NCBI RefSeq assembly: GCF_009914765.1
Contig: NZ_WYDS01000002.1
Location: 176,852 to 240,851 of the forward strand
Length of the DNA: 64,000 nt
Direction of reading: 5' to 3'
Source of the DNA: Halodesulfovibrio sp. MK-HDV
GTDB lineage: Bacteria; Desulfobacterota; Desulfovibrionia; Desulfovibrionales; Desulfovibrionaceae
Below the pieces are notes generated by a model. The model had not been told where the DNA came from, did not search any database, and saw nothing but the letters and a program-made list of their open reading frames with translations. Numbering within the stretch: position 1 is the stretch's first letter; each line of letters starts with the position of its first letter. A program made the translations under genes and the position numbers. Below are positions 1 through 8,061 of the stretch, in pieces.

Positions 1-150
1 CTTTTTTTGCTTGGCGTCTTTTTTTTGATCGCTTTGGAATTGTTTATCTATTTAGTGTCGAGATATTAAATGCTTATTATTAAGTGCGTTGCTGTGAATG
101 ATGCTTTTATATGCTGACGAAGTGAAAAGGGTGTACTGATGTGAAAGCAG

Positions 151-170
151 TTTGACAATGTGTTGTCAAA
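151..170. promoter_or_regulatory. Perfect palindrome, candidate MarR operator
   Basis: TTTGACAA-TGTG-TTGTCAAA is a perfect 8-bp-arm dyad with a 4-bp centre. It ends 16 bases before the chosen ATG of the MarR gene. MarR regulators commonly bind such 16-20 bp dyads in their own promoters, so autoregulation of this unit is inferred. An upstream GTG at 160 would put the start codon inside the palindrome, which argues for the later ATG. Confidence 0.6.
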
Positions 171-186
171 TTGGCAGTATGTTGTC

Positions 187-636
187 ATGAGCGAAGTACA
201 ACACAAATCTCGAACTTCTTCTGCAGAGGCATTTACTCAGTTAATTCTGGAAGTTTTTCAACTGAATGGAAGGTTGCTTGCTGCAGGTGATCAATTAACA
301 AAAGGGTTAGGGCTATCAAGTGCGCTTTGGCAGGTGCTTGGTGCCATTGATGATGAGGCGTTACCTGTGTCTCAAATTGCGAGAAATATGGGGTTAACCA
401 GACAGGGTGTGCTGAGAACAGCCAACGCATTGGAGAAAAAAGGATTTGTCGAATATCAGGATAACCCTAATCATCAACGCGCAAAACTTGTTGTTTTGAC
501 AGACAACGGGCGTGAGTCGCTTGATAAAGTATCTGCGTTACAAATTGAATGGGCTAACAAAATTGCTGATGGAATAGGTGAGGATGACCTTAACGCTGCG
601 ATACGAACAATCCATGGATTGTATGAAAGGTTATAG
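187..636 (+). CDS. MarR-family transcriptional regulator
   Basis: This is a 149-aa winged-helix protein of normal MarR length. The recognition region (QIARNMGLTRQGVLRTANALEKKGFV, written here as QIARNMGLTR then QGVLRTANAL) is followed by the wing with NPNHQRAKLVVLTDNG, the typical MarR signature, and a C-terminal dimerisation helix. The start is placed at the ATG at 187 because a GTG 27 bases upstream lies inside a palindromic operator-like site. It is the first gene of a rightward unit with the DUF169 gene (25-base gap) and an ABM-family gene, which it presumably controls. The ligand cannot be read from sequence. Confidence 0.85.
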   Translation: MSEVQHKSRTSSAEAFTQLILEVFQLNGRLLAAGDQLTKGLGLSSALWQVLGAIDDEALPVSQIARNMGLTRQGVLRTANALEKKGFVEYQDNPNHQRAKLVVLTDNGRESLDKVSALQIEWANKIADGIGEDDLNAAIRTIHGLYERL

Positions 637-661
637 CGGCAGATAGATTCAGGAGAATGCT

Positions 662-1486
662 ATGAGTGAACATACGCTGGAAACGTTTCTTTCTACTTTG
701 GGGCTTGATGAAGAACCAATGGGGATTTTTTTTACAGACGAAGAACCGTCTGAAGGTTTTTCCCCGAAACCTAATGAATTACCCACCCGTGAAAAAGAGA
801 TAGAAAACAAGATAAATTGGCCAGAGCTCTTCGGATCTTTCTCTTGTGTCATCGGAAATATTTGGCGTGCGAGAAAAAAGCAAAGCGTTGCGTATTTTTC
901 CAGTGAACAGTTTGGATGTGCAGGTGGTGCATTTTGGCTCGGATTTTTGAACCCGCAGACAGAAACTATTATCAACTATGTTTCAACGGGCAGTCCAAAT
1001 TTGGGTGACTGTGAGCGGTACTGTGATTCGCCTGACGCACTCAGAAAAATTTTTGAATATGTTGATCCACAACCCGTGATAAAAAAGTATTGTGTAATTA
1101 AGCCCGTCAGCCAGTTTGCAGAAAACGAGACTCCTGAATTGGTAACTTTTTTTGCACGTCCGGAAAGCTTAAGTGGTTTGCATCAATTGGCAGTATTCGT
1201 GACCAATGATCCAGAAGTTGTTGCATCCCCTTGGGGGGCAGCATGCGGAAGCCTTGTTGCTTGGCCACGGCACTATGCATCAAAGGGGCAGAAGAGGGCT
1301 GTGCTTGGTGGCTGGGACCCTTCTGCTAGAAAATTTTTTAAAACAGATGAGCTGTCGTTTACCGTTCCTTTTTCGATGTTCAGTGATATGGTGAGTCGTT
1401 ACAATGAATCTTTCCTAACTACAAAAACCTGGCAAACCGTTCAAAAAAAAATAGAGCGTAGTAATAAGGTGTGGAGTAGTAAGTAA
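662..1486 (+). CDS. DUF169 domain-containing protein
   Basis: A 274-aa protein with the DUF169 pattern: an N-terminal segment around EPMGIFFTDEEP, a cysteine-bearing centre (SCVIGN, FGCAGGAFWLGF), a C-terminal SPWGAACGSLVAWP stretch and then VLGGWDPSARK. No signal peptide or membrane helix is visible, so it is probably cytoplasmic. GGAG lies six bases before the ATG. DUF169 proteins have no agreed biochemical function; the conserved cysteines suggest a metal or thiol role but this is not established. Its place between a MarR regulator and an ABM-family protein suggests a stress- or xenobiotic-induced unit. Confidence 0.75.
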   Translation: MSEHTLETFLSTLGLDEEPMGIFFTDEEPSEGFSPKPNELPTREKEIENKINWPELFGSFSCVIGNIWRARKKQSVAYFSSEQFGCAGGAFWLGFLNPQTETIINYVSTGSPNLGDCERYCDSPDALRKIFEYVDPQPVIKKYCVIKPVSQFAENETPELVTFFARPESLSGLHQLAVFVTNDPEVVASPWGAACGSLVAWPRHYASKGQKRAVLGGWDPSARKFFKTDELSFTVPFSMFSDMVSRYNESFLTTKTWQTVQKKIERSNKVWSSK

Positions 1487-1510
1487 CTATTTGAATAATG
1501 GAGGATGGAT

Positions 1511-1882
1511 ATGCTTAGTTTCAAAGAACTGAATGACAATATTAGCCTGCGCGATCAAATTAGTTCAAGTGAGGAAGGCCCAGTTGTTCTGATCAATGTG
1601 TTTACGGTGGATCCTGAAGATGAAGAAGCACTCGTTGCAGCATGGGCTCACGATGCTACTTATATGAAAAAACAGGCTGGATACATTTCCACTCAGCTGC
1701 ATAAAGGCATTGCCGGAAGTCCAACTTATGTAAACTATGCCATTTGGGAAAACGTCGAATCTTTCCGAAATGCCTTCAGTAATCCCGAATTTCAATCCAG
1801 ACTCGAAGGGTATCCAAAGAGTGCTGTGACATCTCCCCATCTGTTCAAAAAACTTGCCGTCGCAGGGCACTGCGTAGCGTAA
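1511..1882 (+). CDS. Antibiotic biosynthesis monooxygenase (ABM) family protein
   Basis: A 123-aa small alpha/beta-barrel-type protein. The ABM hallmarks are PVVLINVFTVDPEDEEALVAAW near the N terminus, then QAGYISTQLHKG, YVNYAIWENVESFRNAF and a short C-terminal tail. GGAGG sits six bases before the ATG at 1511, which is preferred over an ATG at 1505 that abuts the same GGAGG. The family includes heme-degrading and quinol-oxidising enzymes but most members are uncharacterised. It is the last gene of the MarR-DUF169 unit and is followed by a bidirectional hairpin shared with the convergent porin gene. Confidence 0.7.
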   Translation: MLSFKELNDNISLRDQISSSEEGPVVLINVFTVDPEDEEALVAAWAHDATYMKKQAGYISTQLHKGIAGSPTYVNYAIWENVESFRNAFSNPEFQSRLEGYPKSAVTSPHLFKKLAVAGHCVA

Positions 1883-1896
1883 TGCACTGTAGAAAA

Positions 1897-1929
1897 AACT
1901 TTTACACCGAAATGTAAGAGTTTTTTTAT
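1897..1929. terminator. Bidirectional rho-independent terminator
   Basis: The arms AACTTTTACA and TGTAAGAGTT pair (one G-U), separated by CCGAAA, with an A-run before and a T-run after. It lies between the convergent ABM and porin genes. Confidence 0.75.
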
Positions 1930-1946
1930 TATCGCAGGTCTTCTAG

Positions 1947-3332
1947 CTAGTACGTGTATTTTGTGATGAGGGCTACTCGCCATGAATCTCTTATGTTTGA
2001 GATTCCCCAAGTGTCTTCATCAAGGTCTAAATGGATGTAGGCAATGGAGGGGCTGATGCTTAGCTGGTCGTAGAGCTTGATGGTTGCTTCATAATCTACT
2101 TCAAGTGCAAAATCTTTATCGGTTAAGTATTTTGCAATGTTTGATGAGGGGGTATCTAAATGTCCATTCTTTACGATGCTTGCATCGTTTGTTCCCCACA
2201 TTCCGAGTACCCGTAGTTGCTGTGTCATCCAGCTGATATATGTAATATCATCTAATACAATTCCGGCGCCAATTTTGCCTGTTGCATCAGCAATACGTAC
2301 GCCGGTCTCATTAGCATGGGTGTCATCAAATCCGTATGTGCTGATAAGCCACGAAGCCGTGACAAAAGGCATACGGCCTGAACCGTTCTTATAGGCGTTG
2401 CTGCCGTCACCGGAGCCCCACCAGCCTGTGAGGGCCGGTGTTATATTGTCCAAGGTATAAGAAAGTTTTGCAGCTGTGAACCAACCACTACGCGCGGCAG
2501 CCTTATTGGCATCAAGTCTCCCGTAAATTCCGTCAAAAAGTAACTTGAAATCAGTGTCCAAATTTGCAGTTAAAGCCAACCCTGCCCAAAAAACCTTCGC
2601 ATTTTCTGTTCGTTCAACATTTACGAAACTATTATCGAGACCAAGTGAAGGGCCAATGACATACGTGAAATTGGGACGGCCAAACTTTACGTTTTCGCCA
2701 AGGGCTGTATACGCAAAGTATGTGTTGAAATTCATATTTTCCGGGGCAAAGTAGAGAGAAAGAAGGAACATATCCATTTTGTTGTGTGACGAAACTGACA
2801 GATCGTCAGTAGTGTCTACATCAAAGGGACGAAGCCAGCTCAAAGCAGCGCTGAATTTTTCGGAATGAGCGTAGGATGCAACAATGCCGGCAACATCATC
2901 ATCCAAAATAACGGACCCTGCAACAGCACCTGGATAGGTTAGTCCTATCAGTCCAGCATTTATAGATAATGGAAAGTAAGGGACGTCAATGTGTAAAAAT
3001 AGACGCTTGGTCAATACTCCCACGCCGTCTGTACTAATATCTCCTCCGGCATATCGACCGGAGTTGTTGTCTGGATATTGTCCCCATCTGTGGTTGATTT
3101 CAAAGTAGGCGACGCCTGAAAGCATTTCGGTAGCAAGAATTTCTATCTGGGATCTAAATCGTTGTTGTACTGTGAAGCCGTTTGTTTCGTCATCTTCTTG
3201 AAAATTTTTATGTTCTAGAAGTTGCGTAACATTCCATAATGATCCCCTAGCGTTGATTTCTACGGCAGCAACTGGCGTTATGACTAAGGTGCTCAGTAGT
3301 AATAGAGTAAAAAGACAAAGTAAGTTTTTCAT
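1947..3332 (-). CDS. Outer-membrane homotrimeric porin (minor paralogue)
   Basis: 461 aa with a signal peptide (MKNLLCLFTLLLLSTLVITP then VAA) and a C-terminal barrel strand ending KYTY, as expected for an outer-membrane beta-barrel. It is clearly homologous to the porin at 36936-38195: both carry RFRSQI, an LSG..FEI strand, a long KRLFLHIDVP/KRAYMTFMVP segment and the block LxYPGAVAGS-DDDVAGIVAS. Codon use is much less biased than in that paralogue, suggesting lower expression. AGGAGG precedes the ATG by three bases; the upstream in-frame ATG at 3362 lacks such a site. Function inferred from family: passive uptake of small polar solutes. Confidence 0.85.
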   Translation of the reverse strand: MKNLLCLFTLLLLSTLVITPVAAVEINARGSLWNVTQLLEHKNFQEDDETNGFTVQQRFRSQIEILATEMLSGVAYFEINHRWGQYPDNNSGRYAGGDISTDGVGVLTKRLFLHIDVPYFPLSINAGLIGLTYPGAVAGSVILDDDVAGIVASYAHSEKFSAALSWLRPFDVDTTDDLSVSSHNKMDMFLLSLYFAPENMNFNTYFAYTALGENVKFGRPNFTYVIGPSLGLDNSFVNVERTENAKVFWAGLALTANLDTDFKLLFDGIYGRLDANKAAARSGWFTAAKLSYTLDNITPALTGWWGSGDGSNAYKNGSGRMPFVTASWLISTYGFDDTHANETGVRIADATGKIGAGIVLDDITYISWMTQQLRVLGMWGTNDASIVKNGHLDTPSSNIAKYLTDKDFALEVDYEATIKLYDQLSISPSIAYIHLDLDEDTWGISNIRDSWRVALITKYTY

Positions 3333-3656
3333 ACGCCTCCTGTGCCAAAAAATCGTTTGCACAGAAGATAGCTCGCTGAGTTTTTAGGATGAATTATTTT
3401 CCGTATAGCGTGTTGTATCTGTGTGTTGCGACGTGTTTGAATGAACACGTGAATAGGCGATTGCCCAAAGATGTGTGTGAATGATTCGTGTGGTGCTTTG
3501 AACAAAAAAAGTACGTGACGGGGAAAATTCGTGAGCAGGCTTTTGCTTTTGGAAGGAAGTACTGTGCAGTATTTAGAGGAGAAGTTTTGTGAGTAAGTGT
3601 TTACTCGTTCGGAAGGAGGGCAGGATAGTGTTCGGTGGCGATTGTGCTTTTAGGGG
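3333..3656. other. Intergenic region upstream of the minor porin
   Basis: No gene is supported here. It should hold the porin promoter. The one visible structure is a perfect dyad at 3431-3450 (ACGTGTT-TGAATG-AACACGT), about 100 bases upstream of the porin start, which could be an operator. Confidence 0.5.
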
Positions 3657-4997
3657 TTATGAAGCTTTTGTGCCTTCACGGCTTGTTGTGTCGATAATAT
3701 TTAAGCAATGCTGGCGGATTAGCTCGTGCCTTTTTTCTTGGGTGATTCGTTTGTTTTTGTACATATGGCTGTCAGCGTTAGAAGCCAGTGTGCAAAGTTC
3801 ATCAGGGAACATCGCTGTGGATACGCCGAAGGAAACAAATGGCGAGCCATCAATACTGTTTTGCTCTTCAACTTTGCTCTTTAAACGAAACAATGCTTCA
3901 TTGGCGTTGTTATATCCTGTGTTCGGAAGCAGTATGACAAATTCATCTCCGCCGATGCGGTATATACTGTCACGGTCACGAGTGTACGTGGCGAGCATTG
4001 AAGAGATTTTCCGCAAGTATTCATCACCAAATGTATGTCCAAGTAGATCGTTAACGATTTTAAGCCCGTCTGCATCAACATATATAAGACTTACAGGGTA
4101 ATCTTCAGGCGTTATGGTTTTGAGTTTTTGTTCGAAAGAATAACGACTGTAGACTGCGGTCAGTGTGTCTTTTTTTAACGTTTTAATGAGTTTTTCTTTC
4201 GCGTTTTGCAATTCGTTAATGTCTATATGAACCCCAGTAACTCGGCGTGCTTTGCCTTCAGCAGTCCTGCTGGTTACGACTCCTTTTCCAAGAATCCATA
4301 TCCAGAATTCCTTTTTATGAAGAAAGCGGTAAACGCATTCGAAGCTGTCACCATGCTCGGGGCTATTAATAATTTTTAATTGCATGGAAACGGTGTTTTC
4401 GTAGTCATCAGGATGAACCCGTGATGCCCATGAGTCTGCTGTGGGTGGGAACTCATCTTCAGTATAGCCCCCCATAGCAATGTACTTATGGCTATAGTAA
4501 ACATGGTTTGTTTCTGCGTTCCAGTCCCAGATCCCGTCCTCTGCTGCTTGCAAAGCAAACTTCATGCGTTGTTGTTCATGATCGATAGCAGTGACGCGCT
4601 CGCTGTTGATATGGAATCCGCTGACCATGGTTGCCTTTTGTTCGGCATTACGATGAAGAATGTATCCATGGACTACCACAGATGAATACTTACCGTTTTT
4701 TCGGCGAATACGAAGTGGGTGTTCGTATCTGTTTCCACACTTTGCGGACTGAATGTAATTTTCTAAAAGATATTTAATAACTTCAGTGTCTTCATCGTGA
4801 ATAATGTTCATCCAATCTGATATTGATGTGGGGAGTTCGCTCTCAGTGTACCCTAAGCAGGTAAGGTATGATTCGCTGAAGTACAAAGAGTCTGCTAACG
4901 GCTCCCAATACCACATTCCTGTTTCATTTTCCTGAACTGTATCTTGAGAAACTTCAAAAGGCGTGATGATAGCTTTTGTCGAAAGAGAGTTTTGCAT
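3657..4997 (-). CDS. Diguanylate cyclase with two PAS domains
   Basis: 446 aa. Residues about 15-130 and 145-270 are two PAS/PAC sensor domains (the second with DGIWDWNAETN and FECVYRFLHKKEFWIW), and about 275-430 is a GGDEF domain with VDADGLKIVND, LGHTFGDEYL and an intact GGDEF active site. An RxxD inhibitory site (RDRD) lies five residues before GGDEF, so product inhibition is expected. It would make cyclic di-GMP from GTP in the cytosol; no membrane helix is present. The ATG at 4997 is chosen because homology starts just after it. The sensed signal is unknown. Confidence 0.88.
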   Translation of the reverse strand: MQNSLSTKAIITPFEVSQDTVQENETGMWYWEPLADSLYFSESYLTCLGYTESELPTSISDWMNIIHDEDTEVIKYLLENYIQSAKCGNRYEHPLRIRRKNGKYSSVVVHGYILHRNAEQKATMVSGFHINSERVTAIDHEQQRMKFALQAAEDGIWDWNAETNHVYYSHKYIAMGGYTEDEFPPTADSWASRVHPDDYENTVSMQLKIINSPEHGDSFECVYRFLHKKEFWIWILGKGVVTSRTAEGKARRVTGVHIDINELQNAKEKLIKTLKKDTLTAVYSRYSFEQKLKTITPEDYPVSLIYVDADGLKIVNDLLGHTFGDEYLRKISSMLATYTRDRDSIYRIGGDEFVILLPNTGYNNANEALFRLKSKVEEQNSIDGSPFVSFGVSTAMFPDELCTLASNADSHMYKNKRITQEKRHELIRQHCLNIIDTTSREGTKAS

Positions 4998-5172
4998 AAT
5001 AAACCTTGTAAAAGAAGAAACTGGTATTCTCAACCTATTGCTATTTAAGTTAATTCTTGCACAAACTATTAAGCGAAATTTTGAGTATGACGAAACTGTC
5101 GCTCTGGTTGCGTAGATTTCTTTGCGAAAAATGTTGCACCAGAACAAGACAACAAGATCTTTTTCTTCTTCT

Positions 5173-5204
5173 AAAAGCTCCCGTACAAAGTGTAGGAGTT
5201 TTTA
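5173..5204 (-). terminator. Weak hairpin after the DsrE-fusion gene
   Basis: In the 306-base gap 4998-5303 no gene is seen. An imperfect hairpin (AAAACTCC-TACA, loop, TGTA-C-GGGAGCTTTT on the minus strand) lies downstream of the leftward gene at 5304-6011 and is a plausible terminator. Confidence 0.45.
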
Positions 5205-5303
5205 CTTTCTAAGAATGAAGCATGGAGAGGCGCTTGATTCTGTCTTTTGGCTGAGATCTTTTTGACAGTACGTATAGGTAATGACGTTATAAATATGTGC
5301 AGG

Positions 5304-6011
5304 TTATGGTTTGATGTATGCATAACCTTTGCGCTGGAGGTCAATTATTTCCAGTAGTCCGGCTGGAATAATTTTTCCTGATGGTAATAGCCACTCCGGT
5401 TTAAGTTGGAAATGGTTCATAGCATTTTGACAAACTTTTATTTCTAAACCAAGATCTGCAAGTTCAGTTAATTTTTGAGCATGGGGATCATCTTTTCCTA
5501 ATAATTTGATACCGGGGCCATTTACCACAAGACAAGCAGTGAATTTTTTCCCTGAAAGCTCTTCAAAATAATTTTTTATGTTGCTGATTGTAACATCCAA
5601 TTCTTCATTGCCTTTATCAAAATGGAAAATCACATCATAATGCATTGGAATTTCTCTTTTGTGTGCGTTATTCCTTTTTCTAGTATGGTAAAAAAGATAA
5701 CTTGCTTCAGAGTTAGAATGAAGAATTTGATTTATAAGAGTGTCATGAAACTGCATACGGGTGAAGCCCCTGCGAATGAAGTAGACTCCAAGAGTTAACA
5801 TGAGCACACTACCAGCACCGAGAATGGTAAACACAATTCCTTCTAAGTTGCTGGTTACTCGGGATGCCATAAGAAGAATAAAAGAGATGATTGTCATGGA
5901 AAAGGCGCAAAGAGCAATGCCGGAACGTAATGTGGTATGTGCAGTGCGCTTTTCTGCCAGAAGCAGCATTAGCTTTTGAAAATCTGTTTGTGATATTTTT
6001 TTGTCACTCAT
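5304..6011 (-). CDS. Membrane-anchored DsrE-like protein with DUF202-like N-terminus
   Basis: 235 aa. Residues about 12-95 resemble DUF202/YidH: LAEKRTAHTTLRSGIALCAF followed by two hydrophobic helices and a basic loop. Residues about 122-235 look like a DsrE/DsrF-type domain: YDVIFHFDKGNEELDVTISN, TACLVVNGPGIKLL, then LGLEIKVCQNAM with the single cysteine that is the usual active cysteine, and a final PAGLLEIIDLQRKGYAYIKP. DsrE-like proteins handle sulfane sulfur in known cases. A fusion to a membrane anchor is unusual and would hold this chemistry at the inner membrane. GGGGGA precedes the ATG. No operon partner is evident. Confidence 0.65.
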   Translation of the reverse strand: MSDKKISQTDFQKLMLLLAEKRTAHTTLRSGIALCAFSMTIISFILLMASRVTSNLEGIVFTILGAGSVLMLTLGVYFIRRGFTRMQFHDTLINQILHSNSEASYLFYHTRKRNNAHKREIPMHYDVIFHFDKGNEELDVTISNIKNYFEELSGKKFTACLVVNGPGIKLLGKDDPHAQKLTELADLGLEIKVCQNAMNHFQLKPEWLLPSGKIIPAGLLEIIDLQRKGYAYIKP

Positions 6012-6330
6012 TGGATATGGTCCCCCTTGGTAATTAGAGGCGTATTGCTGTAGTCAGTTTTTCATTTTTTTGATGTTTTGTTCAAGTTGACTGGAAGTAG
6101 AAAAGGTCGGATGCGTTGTATAAGAAAGACATTCGAGCGTAGTAATGAAATTCTCATTCAACTTACGAATAAATATAGTAATATTCCTGCGTACGAAAAA
6201 TGATATCTATCTTTGCCAACGCACATGAGTGGTGGGTGTTATGAACGTATGATATAGCTTTTCTGTGTAGATGATGTAAATTTTACGGTAGGGATTTTTG
6301 ATGAGCGTTCTTGTTTTTTAAGCAAAAAAA

Positions 6331-6357
6331 AGACTCCTGCATTACGTGCAGGAGTCT
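6331..6357 (-). terminator. Strong rho-independent terminator
   Basis: AGACTCCTGCA / TGCAGGAGTCT arms (11 bp perfect) with a 5-base loop and A/T runs on both sides. It lies downstream of the leftward permease gene and could act in both directions. Confidence 0.85.
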
Positions 6358-6416
6358 TTTTAATAACATTGTATACGGAATTAACCGCAAGTTTTACAGG
6401 TAGTTTGCAGCAATAA

Positions 6417-7538
6417 TCACAAGGCCGAAAAGGAAACTTGCAAAAACAGCAGGCTTCCGCCAACTGCTCTGAATGCCTGATTCTTACCGGCAGAGCGCAT
6501 TTTCAATACCATGATGCATGGGAGGAAAATGGCAATGATAGCAAGTGCTGAGCCTGCATGGGAAAGAGCGGCAATGAAGCTGCCCGGGGCTAGCACGGAT
6601 GCGGCAAGTGGTGGAAGGAATACCAGTGCGCTTGTTCCGGCGCGGCTGGTTCTGTCATTACCTCGTTTGAATGTTTCAGCAACAAGATCAAACAGACCAA
6701 GGGATACACCAAAGAAGGATGTAACAAGAGCGAGTACAGCGAAGAAAGATACTACTCGACCAATCCATGTGGAACCGCCGCTGATGAGGGCAACAAGTGC
6801 ATCCACATTTGCCATGCCTGCGAGTTGCTCCGGTGAAGCACTGCCAAGCGAGAGCATTAACCAGGCAACATAGCAGAGGCCGGGAATCGTACTGCCGATT
6901 ATCAGAATTTTAACCAAAGATTTTTTGCTTTCACCTACAAAGCTTACCACGCTCGGGATAGATGCATGAAAGCCGAAAGAGGTAAAGAGTACAGGAAGAG
7001 CAAAGAGCAAACCTTTTGATGTCGGGGTACCAAGTGTAAGGTTTTGCAGGTTGAGCTGCCCGCCAAGGCAAGCGAAGCTGACAACCATTGCTCCGAGCAT
7101 AATAGAGAATAAGGTTTTGTTTGCAGATACAAGGGCGTTGGTGCCGATGTAGAAAATTATGGCACTGATAACAGCAAAGGCTGCGGAGCCAATGCGGGCA
7201 TCTACGCTGATTACGCTGGAGATAAGGCTGCCCATGCCAGTCATGTAAGCAACCAGAAGACAGTAGGCGAGAAAAAATACACTGCCTGTGGCAACGATCT
7301 GTCCGGGGCGACCTAGAACTTCGCGTGTCATGAAGTTGAAGTTGACGCCGGGGCCAAATTCAAGGTTGATTTCAATTAGCATTAAGCCGGAATATACAGC
7401 CAGAGCCCACATTATGAGTAGAATCAGACAGCCCGTAAAGAAACCGAGACTTCCGATCACCATAGGAAGGCCAAGCATACCTGCACCAATAGCGGTACCG
7501 GCAACAATACTAATCGCACCAATGTTCTTAGAACTCAT
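6417..7538 (-). CDS. Aromatic amino acid (tyrosine/tryptophan) permease, 3' frameshift
   Basis: 373 aa in the uninterrupted frame. The N terminus GAISIVAGTAIGAGMLGLP is the signature of the HAAAP family (TyrP/Mtr), and about ten further hydrophobic helices follow. Near the C terminus (around 6450-6465) the frame appears to have lost one base: the present end reads VGGSLLFLQVSFSAL, whereas the neighbouring frame continues as PAVFASFLFGLVIIAANYL to a stop at 6394, which is a better last membrane helix. The gene may be intact in reality (sequence error) or mildly truncated. The ATG at 7538 has GGAG six bases upstream. Its neighbours oxidise amino acids, so it likely feeds that module. Confidence 0.8.
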   Translation of the reverse strand: MSSKNIGAISIVAGTAIGAGMLGLPMVIGSLGFFTGCLILLIMWALAVYSGLMLIEINLEFGPGVNFNFMTREVLGRPGQIVATGSVFFLAYCLLVAYMTGMGSLISSVISVDARIGSAAFAVISAIIFYIGTNALVSANKTLFSIMLGAMVVSFACLGGQLNLQNLTLGTPTSKGLLFALPVLFTSFGFHASIPSVVSFVGESKKSLVKILIIGSTIPGLCYVAWLMLSLGSASPEQLAGMANVDALVALISGGSTWIGRVVSFFAVLALVTSFFGVSLGLFDLVAETFKRGNDRTSRAGTSALVFLPPLAASVLAPGSFIAALSHAGSALAIIAIFLPCIMVLKMRSAGKNQAFRAVGGSLLFLQVSFSAL

Positions 7539-8061
7539 ACAACTCTCCAATTTTCAATGCTGAAATAATGTTCAGCACTGAGCAGTGAGCCACCACACGC
7601 CTGCGGGGTCCCTGTTTGAACACAAGGGCATTTTGTTCATTTGCGTGTACTCAAGGCTAGTTGTCTCGTCTATTAAACAGGTCAGCGTATGTGCTGTTTT
7701 CATGGGCGAAAAAATGGAGAACTTTTATGAAAGCATAAAAGAAAATGACACCTACATACAATGCACCATGAAGTTACGTTTCGCGTGGCTGAATAATCTG
7801 ACAAGGAACAGCATGAGAAATTTTGTTGTTAACCCATTCGAGATAAATGGCTAAGAAGCGCAGCCAGCATATTCCCGACTTACCCAAGGAGAATATATCT
7901 GCCGCTGCTGTTACAGCGTCGGCTCTGTAACTCATCTTCCAATGCAGCTTCCATTTTACTCATTCCTGAACGTGGAATGCCCTGCAATATACCACCGTGT
8001 TTCCATAGACTGCTGTGGCAACATGAGGGACTCTCATAGTACCACAGCAGAAATAATGGAA
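7539..8061. other. Intergenic region between permease and dehydrogenase
   Basis: About 520 bases. A weak rightward frame exists but has no convincing ribosome site or homology. At 8010-8050 a long imperfect hairpin (CTGCTGTGG ... CCACAGCAG, with an inner ATGAG/CTCAT pair) follows the leftward dehydrogenase gene; it lacks a T-run, so it may be a processing or weak termination structure. The permease promoter should lie just after 7538. Confidence 0.45.

Noticed and set aside
6239-6463. Cysteine-rich 74-codon frame after the permease
   Set aside because: It spans the strong terminator and lies in the third frame; no coding signal.
7585-7854. 89-codon rightward frame in the gap after the permease
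   Set aside because: Weak start, no ribosome site, no recognisable domain, and crosses sequence with hairpins.
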